Source: Nitrincola alkalisediminis | GTDB taxonomy: Bacteria; Pseudomonadota; Gammaproteobacteria; Pseudomonadales; Balneatricaceae | Direction: 5' to 3' | Assembly: GCF_009821115.1 (NCBI RefSeq) | Contig: NZ_VYTY01000018.1 | Coordinates: 1-50,088, forward strand | DNA length: 50,088 nt | Shown here: positions 45,807-50,088 of the stretch, piece by piece | Layout: each line of letters begins with the position of its first letter | How positions within the stretch are numbered: the first letter of the stretch is position 1 | Translations under genes and position numbers: made by a program | Notes under the pieces: generated by a model | What the model was told of the DNA's origin: nothing | The model's input: the letters and a program-made list of their open reading frames with translations, nothing else | Database searches by the model: none

Positions 45807-46910
45807 CTACGGATAGTAGATCCCTCCGAGTATGCGCTTCCCTTTTGCGCCCGTTACATCAGGTAAGTTGCCTGTTTTGTGGTGCAGTGTACGCCATGCG
45901 AGCCAAGCAAACGCGCAGGCCTCGACCCAGTCTGCATCCAAGCCTAGTGAGTCGGTTTTTAGGGTTGGTCTCCCTAAGTGCTGTTCTATGCGTGATTTTA
46001 AGAAAGCGTTGTGTGCCCCGCCGCCGCATAGAAAGATATCGGCCTTGTCATCTTTTTCTAATCGTTTTATTTCATCGCAAATACTTGAAGCAGTGAGTTC
46101 AGTGAGCGTTGCTTGCACATCTTCGGGCAGGATAGGTGTTGCGATAGTGCTGATGACGTTTTCTAGCCAGTCAAGATGAAAAGCCTCTCGCCCTGTGCTT
46201 TTAGGCGGTGTTAGTTTGAAGTAATCATGGCTTTGCAGAGTTTGTAACAGCTCTGTATGAATGTGGCCAGAGTTGGCCCAGTCTCCATGTTCATCAAAAT
46301 GCCGTTGCTTATGCTGATGTATCCACGCATCCAGTAGCACGTTGCCGGGCCCTGAGTCATAGCCTAAGACTTGAGCACTTGGATCGGCGGGTAGAAAGGT
46401 TAGGTTGGCCATTCCTCCAATATTAACAATAATCCGATTCTGTTGATCTGAGCGAAACAAGTGATCATGAAACGCAGGTACTAAGGGGGCGCCTTGCCCA
46501 CCTGATGCTAAGTCTCGCCGTCTAAAATCGGCAATGGTTAAGATGCCTGTTCGCTCACATATAATGTTCGGATCACCCGCTTGTAAGCTAAAGCCCTGCT
46601 CTGGATAGTGGCGCAGTGTTTGTCCATGGCAGCCAATGGCAATGATATCCTTCTCTGCTACAGCATATTTCTCCAGTAAGGCGCGTGCATTACTAGCAAA
46701 TATCTCTCCTAATAATGGATCTAAATGAGCGAGTGCTTCTATTTCGGATTGGCCTGGTTGGGTGAGCCTTAATATTTTCTCTTTTAAATCAGATGGGATG
46801 GCTTCACGGTAGGTTCCATGCAGTTTGAATGTTGTATCAAAACTGACTAAAACACTATCGATACTGTCTAGGCTGGTGCCTGACATGATTCCGATAAAGT
46901 AATGACTCAT
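45807..46910 (-). CDS. anmK: Anhydro-N-acetylmuramic acid kinase
   Basis: AnmK hydrolyses and phosphorylates 1,6-anhydro-MurNAc to MurNAc-6-phosphate during peptidoglycan recycling. The 367-residue ASKHA-fold kinase shows GIMSGTSLDSIDSVLVSF (~8-25), GCHGQTLRH, TIADFRRRDLASGGQGAPLVPAFH, VNIGGMANLTF, GYDSGPGNVLLDAW with the catalytic aspartate, and FLCGGGAHNAFL. It overlaps the upstream M23 peptidase gene by 4 bp, pairing wall hydrolysis with recycling, as in Pseudomonas. Confidence 0.97.
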   Translation of the reverse strand: MSHYFIGIMSGTSLDSIDSVLVSFDTTFKLHGTYREAIPSDLKEKILRLTQPGQSEIEALAHLDPLLGEIFASNARALLEKYAVAEKDIIAIGCHGQTLRHYPEQGFSLQAGDPNIICERTGILTIADFRRRDLASGGQGAPLVPAFHDHLFRSDQQNRIIVNIGGMANLTFLPADPSAQVLGYDSGPGNVLLDAWIHQHKQRHFDEHGDWANSGHIHTELLQTLQSHDYFKLTPPKSTGREAFHLDWLENVISTIATPILPEDVQATLTELTASSICDEIKRLEKDDKADIFLCGGGAHNAFLKSRIEQHLGRPTLKTDSLGLDADWVEACAFAWLAWRTLHHKTGNLPDVTGAKGKRILGGIYYP

Positions 46911-48223
46911 GGGTATTGAGGCTCGTTGTAAGGTTTATAGGAAGCAAGCAAAGGTTCGGAAGATGGCTCTAGAAGCTGGGTGAGTTTCACAACATTTTGT
47001 TCAAATAACGCTCGCTCTGCTTGAGGGATCGTGACTAGATCTTTGCTTTTTGCGGTTAAAGGGTTTTGGTGTTCACCATGGATTCGGAACTCATAATGAA
47101 GGTGGGGGCCTGTGGCTAAGCCAGACATGCCAACATAGCCAATGAGTTGGCCTTTTGTAACAGGGGTGCCCACTTGTGTGTTTTTAGCGAAGCCATTCAT
47201 GTGAGCGTATAAAGTTGAAATTCCTTTGGGATGCTCAATGATGATGGTATTGCCAAATCCACCATCGGGCCCTCGAAACGTAATTTTTCCATGGCCAGTT
47301 GCATAAATGGGGGTGTTCATAGGTGCTGCGTAATCAACGCCTCGGTGAGGGCGAGCGTAACCAAGTAAGGGGTGTAGACGGTTGCGTTGGAAAGGTGAGC
47401 TAATTCGAGCATGTTCTAAGGGTGCCGATAAGAATGTATGCGCTAAGCCTGTGCCATCCGCTTTAAAAAAGCCAGTTACGCTGTGCTTTGATGTGTGGTG
47501 GTAGAGTTGTAAAAATGCAGTCTCTGATTTGAACTCAAAAGCTAATAGTTGTAGGGGTTCGGTGGGCGCTAGGTGTCGTGGTTGTTCTGATATCAGTAAA
47601 TTAAGAGCGTAAGGTGACTGATTGAGTAGATCAAGGTCAATGTAGTTATCGAGGGCATCCAGCAATTGACGGTAAATTTTCCTATCTAGACCCATGCTAC
47701 GTAATGCAGGATAAAGACGTCCATTGATCTCAAGGTTGAGGCGGCGAAGTTGCGGAGAAGCCGGGGCGTTATTCACTTGAACGTGCCACTCATCTGATGT
47801 GCGAATAAACTCCCACTCAGTATCCTTAGAGAAAAACTTCAGTGTTAAAAGGGTAGAGGCATCAAAAACAAGCGACATACGCTCAATGAATGAATGTTGG
47901 CGTTTGATATCTTCGAAGCTTTGTTCTTTAAGTAAGGACGCAATATCAGATGCGCTGATACCTGCTTTACTGAGTGCTTCATGAAGATCAGTGTTCTCAT
48001 CCAGTGGGTAGCTGACCCAAGCGGAATTCGGATGAGTATGTGCGGATGTTTGTGAGAGAGGTAAAACTGAAAAAGTGGTGACGTGTTTTTCTTCAATGAG
48101 TATTTCGGTTTCAACTGAGCTTGAGTTATCTGTAGGTTCAAAATTTATGTTTTGAAAAAATAGGATCACTGCTAGCAAACACAAAATGAAAGGAACTAAA
48201 TAGGTGCGTAGCTGAGATGTCAT
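46907..48223 (-). CDS. M23 family peptidoglycan endopeptidase (LytM domain)
   Basis: A 438-residue membrane-anchored protein with an N-terminal TM helix (~7-24), an OapA/LysM-like region (~75-110, YPLDENTDLHEALSKAG), a middle domain and a C-terminal M23 domain (~285-410). The zinc site is complete: H and D in PHRGVDYAAP and the HLH pair in TGPHLHYEF. Such proteins (MepM/ShyA-like) cut peptide crosslinks to allow wall growth. It is divergent from tyrS and coupled to anmK by an ATGA overlap. Confidence 0.92.
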   Translation of the reverse strand: MTSQLRTYLVPFILCLLAVILFFQNINFEPTDNSSSVETEILIEEKHVTTFSVLPLSQTSAHTHPNSAWVSYPLDENTDLHEALSKAGISASDIASLLKEQSFEDIKRQHSFIERMSLVFDASTLLTLKFFSKDTEWEFIRTSDEWHVQVNNAPASPQLRRLNLEINGRLYPALRSMGLDRKIYRQLLDALDNYIDLDLLNQSPYALNLLISEQPRHLAPTEPLQLLAFEFKSETAFLQLYHHTSKHSVTGFFKADGTGLAHTFLSAPLEHARISSPFQRNRLHPLLGYARPHRGVDYAAPMNTPIYATGHGKITFRGPDGGFGNTIIIEHPKGISTLYAHMNGFAKNTQVGTPVTKGQLIGYVGMSGLATGPHLHYEFRIHGEHQNPLTAKSKDLVTIPQAERALFEQNVVKLTQLLEPSSEPLLASYKPYNEPQYP

Positions 48224-48316
48224 GAGGTTTAAGTGATTCTCGAATGCTAAAAGAGGATGCTGGTGGCTAAAAAATAATCAAAAAATACAATTTATACTCT
48301 CAAAGGGATAGGTTGT

Positions 48317-48346
48317 TTGTCAATCGGGTCCGCGACCCTGTAAAAT
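48317..48346 (+). promoter_or_regulatory. tyrS promoter with a palindrome in the spacer
   Basis: TTGTCA (48317-48322) and TAAAAT (48341-48346) have an 18-bp spacer that contains GGGTC (48326-48330) CGC GACCC (48334-48338), a GC-rich inverted repeat. The start point would be near 48353, ~31 nt before tyrS. The palindrome could be an operator, but no regulator is known for it. Confidence 0.55.
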
Positions 48347-48383
48347 CGTGGGTTAACCTTAACTCAATTGGATAGATAGGAAG

Positions 48384-49676
48384 ATGAGTAAACCAACTTT
48401 GATCGAAGATTTAAAATCGCGTGGGCTAATCGCTCAGACCACCGACGAGCAAGCATTGAAAGAGCACCTTGAGAAGGATGTGGTAACTTTGTATTGTGGC
48501 TTCGATCCGACGGCAGATAGTCTTCATTTAGGTCATTTGGTTCCTTTGCTGATGTTGAAGCGCTTCCAGGATTATGGACATCGTCCTATTGCGTTGGTGG
48601 GCGGGGCTACAGGCTTGATTGGTGACCCGAGCTTCAAGGCGCAAGAGCGTCAATTGAACTCTGCGGACGTGGTGGCCAATTGGAGTAATCGTCTTAAGCA
48701 GCAAATCAGTCAGTTTATCCGTTTTGATGATAAAGACGGTGCCATCATGGCGAATAATTATGATTGGACGGCAAGTGTTGATGTGCTGACCTTCTTGCGT
48801 GATATCGGCAAGCACTTTACGGTTAACAAAATGATCGCGAAGGAGTCGGTTAAGCAGCGTATAGAGCGTGAAGATTCCGGTATTTCCTTTACTGAGTTTA
48901 CTTATCAGATTCTGCAGTCGTACGATTACCAAGTATTGAATCAGCAGCATGGCTGCTCGCTGCAGATTGGCGGTTCTGATCAATGGGGTAATATTACTGG
49001 TGGCATTGATCTTGTTCGTCGCATGAATGGAAAGTCAGTTCATGGTCTGACGTTGCCATTGATTACAAAATCGGATGGTACCAAGTTTGGTAAAACAGAG
49101 GGTGGCGCTGTATGGTTGGCGCCGGAAAAAACCTCTCCTTATGCGTTCTACCAATTCTGGTTGCAAACACCTGATGCGGATGTGTACCGCTTTCTGAAGT
49201 TTTTTACCTTCTTAAGTGTAGAAGAGATTGAAGTTCTTGAGGCAGATGATAAGGCGTCAGAGGGTAAGCCTAAAGCGCAAGGTGTTCTCGCTAATGAAGT
49301 TACACGCTTAGTGCACGGTGATTCAGCTCTGCAGGCAGCTCAGCGCATTACTCAGGCTTTATTTTCAGGCGAGATGGATAGCTTGAACGAAAGTGATTAT
49401 GAGCAATTGAAGCAAGACGGGTTGCCTGCTTCAGCGTTGCCTGCGAACTTGAGTGAGTTGTCTTTGACAGGCTTGCTGGTGGATGCGGAGGTTGCAACCA
49501 ATGGTAAGCAAGTTAAAGATGCATTGCAGCGTAACTCGGTGATGGTGAATGATTTGGCATGTGGTGTGGAGCAAAACATGCAAGCATCCCAAGTATTCTC
49601 AGAGTCGAATGCCCGCTTTGGCCGTTACTATCTGGTCAAGTTGGGTAAGAAGAAACATCACTTGTTTTACCGATAG
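48384..49676 (+). CDS. tyrS: Tyrosyl-tRNA synthetase
   Basis: TyrS charges tRNA-Tyr. The 430-residue class I synthetase has [21 protein letters not shown] with the HLGH motif at 48-51, [13 protein letters not shown], the tyrosine/tRNA site [14 protein letters not shown], the KFGKT (KMSKS-like) loop near residue 233 and a C-terminal S4 domain (~365-428). It resembles the standard E. coli type. It is the last protein gene before an rrn operon, the same tyrS-rrn junction as found next to anmK in Pseudomonas. Confidence 0.97.
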   Translation: MSKPTLIEDLKSRGLIAQTTDEQALKEHLEKDVVTLYCGFDPTADSLHLGHLVPLLMLKRFQDYGHRPIALVGGATGLIGDPSFKAQERQLNSADVVANWSNRLKQQISQFIRFDDKDGAIMANNYDWTASVDVLTFLRDIGKHFTVNKMIAKESVKQRIEREDSGISFTEFTYQILQSYDYQVLNQQHGCSLQIGGSDQWGNITGGIDLVRRMNGKSVHGLTLPLITKSDGTKFGKTEGGAVWLAPEKTSPYAFYQFWLQTPDADVYRFLKFFTFLSVEEIEVLEADDKASEGKPKAQGVLANEVTRLVHGDSALQAAQRITQALFSGEMDSLNESDYEQLKQDGLPASALPANLSELSLTGLLVDAEVATNGKQVKDALQRNSVMVNDLACGVEQNMQASQVFSESNARFGRYYLVKLGKKKHHLFYR

Positions 49677-49720
49677 AGTCTTATTGATTTAAAGAAGTTA
49701 CTCTTTTTTTTAAAAAGTAG

Positions 49721-49749
49721 TTGACCTCTCCTAAAAACCTCTTTAATAT
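49721..49749 (+). promoter_or_regulatory. rrn promoter P1
   Basis: TTGACC (49721-49726) and TAATAT (49744-49749) have a 17-bp spacer; an A/T-rich tract lies upstream (49681-49719) and a GC-rich discriminator CGCGCC follows, typical of stringently controlled rRNA promoters. The start point would be near 49756. Confidence 0.75.
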
Positions 49750-49769
49750 TCGCGCCTCGCTTGAGAGAC

Positions 49770-49811
49770 AAGCCCTTCCGGGGGAAAGTCACTGAAGCGG
49801 GGCTTCTTTTT
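49770..49811 (+). terminator. Intrinsic terminator between the two rrn promoters
   Basis: AAGCCC (49770-49775) can pair with GGGCTT (49800-49805), enclosing TTCC/GGAA; alternatively GAAGC (49794-49798) pairs with GCTTC (49802-49806). Both end in TTTTT. It could terminate tyrS mRNA and also any transcript begun at P1. Confidence 0.65.
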
Positions 49812-49870
49812 AAGTGTTTGATTCAAATGCAGATTAAGAAGCAGTTGGTGGTTTTTCAGGTGAATGTTTC

Positions 49871-49932
49871 GAGAAAATGATTTAAAAATTCTTGAAAATA
49901 AAGCTTGACACTGACGAGGGGTTCGGTAGAAT
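49871..49932 (+). promoter_or_regulatory. rrn promoter P2 with A/T-rich UP-like region
   Basis: TTGACA (49905-49910) and TAGAAT (49927-49932) have a 16-bp spacer, preceded by an A/T-rich UP-like tract (49871-49904). The initial transcribed region repeats that of P1: CGCACCTCGCTTGAGA (49934-49949) against CGCGCCTCGCTTGAGA (49751-49766). Confidence 0.85.
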
Positions 49933-49976
49933 ACGCACCTCGCTTGAGACGACTCAAAACACCGAGTTGACCAAGA

Positions 49977-50088
49977 CGCTCTTTAAAAAATTAATCAGGT
50001 AATGCGTGTGGGCGCTTGTTCAGGTTAGGCATTAAAGCTTAATCAAAAACAAGCAACCTATATGTGAATTCATTTAGATGTACGTTTT
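49977..50088 (+). promoter_or_regulatory. 16S rRNA leader with boxA antitermination site
   Basis: CGCTCTTTAAAAA (49977-49989) matches the boxA core TGCTCTTTAA that loads the Nus antitermination complex, and is followed by ATCAGGTAA and GTGTGGGCGCTTG (50008-50020), as in many gammaproteobacterial rrn leaders. The mature 16S rRNA begins beyond the window. Confidence 0.85.

Overview
The window is a gene-dense stretch of a gammaproteobacterial chromosome, most like the Oceanospirillales/Pseudomonadales side of the class. The evidence is gene content and order: carA-carB-greA, ftsH-folP-glmM-tpiA-secG-tRNA-rimP-nusA-infB-rbfA-truB-rpsO-pnp, panC-panB-folK-pcnB-cbrB-cbrA-cbrX-gluQ-dksA, and argC-erpA-anmK-M23 peptidase-tyrS-rrn are all blocks known from Pseudomonas, but the proteins and the moderate base composition do not look like Pseudomonas itself. 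There are no insertion sequences, phage genes, CRISPR arrays or obvious horizontally acquired islands. Nearly all DNA is housekeeping.

The segment is bounded by ribosomal RNA operons. Bases 1-72 are the 3' end of a 5S rRNA with its terminator, and the last 400 bases are the tandem promoters, boxA and leader of another rrn operon in the same direction. From left to right: (1) 190-5222 pyrimidine/arginine carbamoyl phosphate synthesis (carAB) with greA; (2) yhbY facing the other way, then a 500-bp gap holding an unrecognised 54-residue membrane microprotein where rlmE would be expected; (3) 6155-20912 a co-directional core-expression superblock: ftsH, folP, glmM, tpiA, secG, tRNA-Leu, initiator tRNA, then rimP-nusA-infB-rbfA-truB-rpsO-pnp, with structured leaders before rimP, rpsO and pnp; (4) 20987-23428 a YciC-like membrane protein and two small-subunit rRNA modification enzymes; (5) a tandem-domain pterin synthase-like protein and a thiolase; (6) 25870-35847 a long minus-strand array running dksA, gluQ, cbrX, cbrA, cbrB, a CrcZ-like small RNA, pcnB, folK, panB, panC; (7) 36100-42787 an aminotransferase, a Rieske protein, a two-domain kinase-like protein, PBP1b, a TPR lipoprotein and a membrane protein; (8) 42802-49676 hemL, argC, erpA, anmK, an M23 peptidase and tyrS.

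The most interesting locus is the carbon/nitrogen control system at 29505-34472. The sensor kinase CbrA (transporter-like SLC5 domain plus kinase) and the sigma-54 activator CbrB are preceded by a 55-codon gene, cbrX, which begins directly after the gluQ stop codon and is likely translationally coupled to cbrA. In the gap between cbrB and pcnB lies an unannotated element: a cluster of GTTAC/GTAAC sites including a 9-bp inverted repeat, then a sigma-54 promoter with exact GG-N10-GC spacing, then an RNA with four A-rich AANAANAA motifs, two of them in hairpin loops, closed by a 13-bp perfect stem. This is the architecture of the Hfq/Crc-sequestering RNA CrcZ, here in a compact form. A fifth A-rich motif covers the ribosome-binding region of pcnB, whose product also carries an unusual N-terminal membrane helix.
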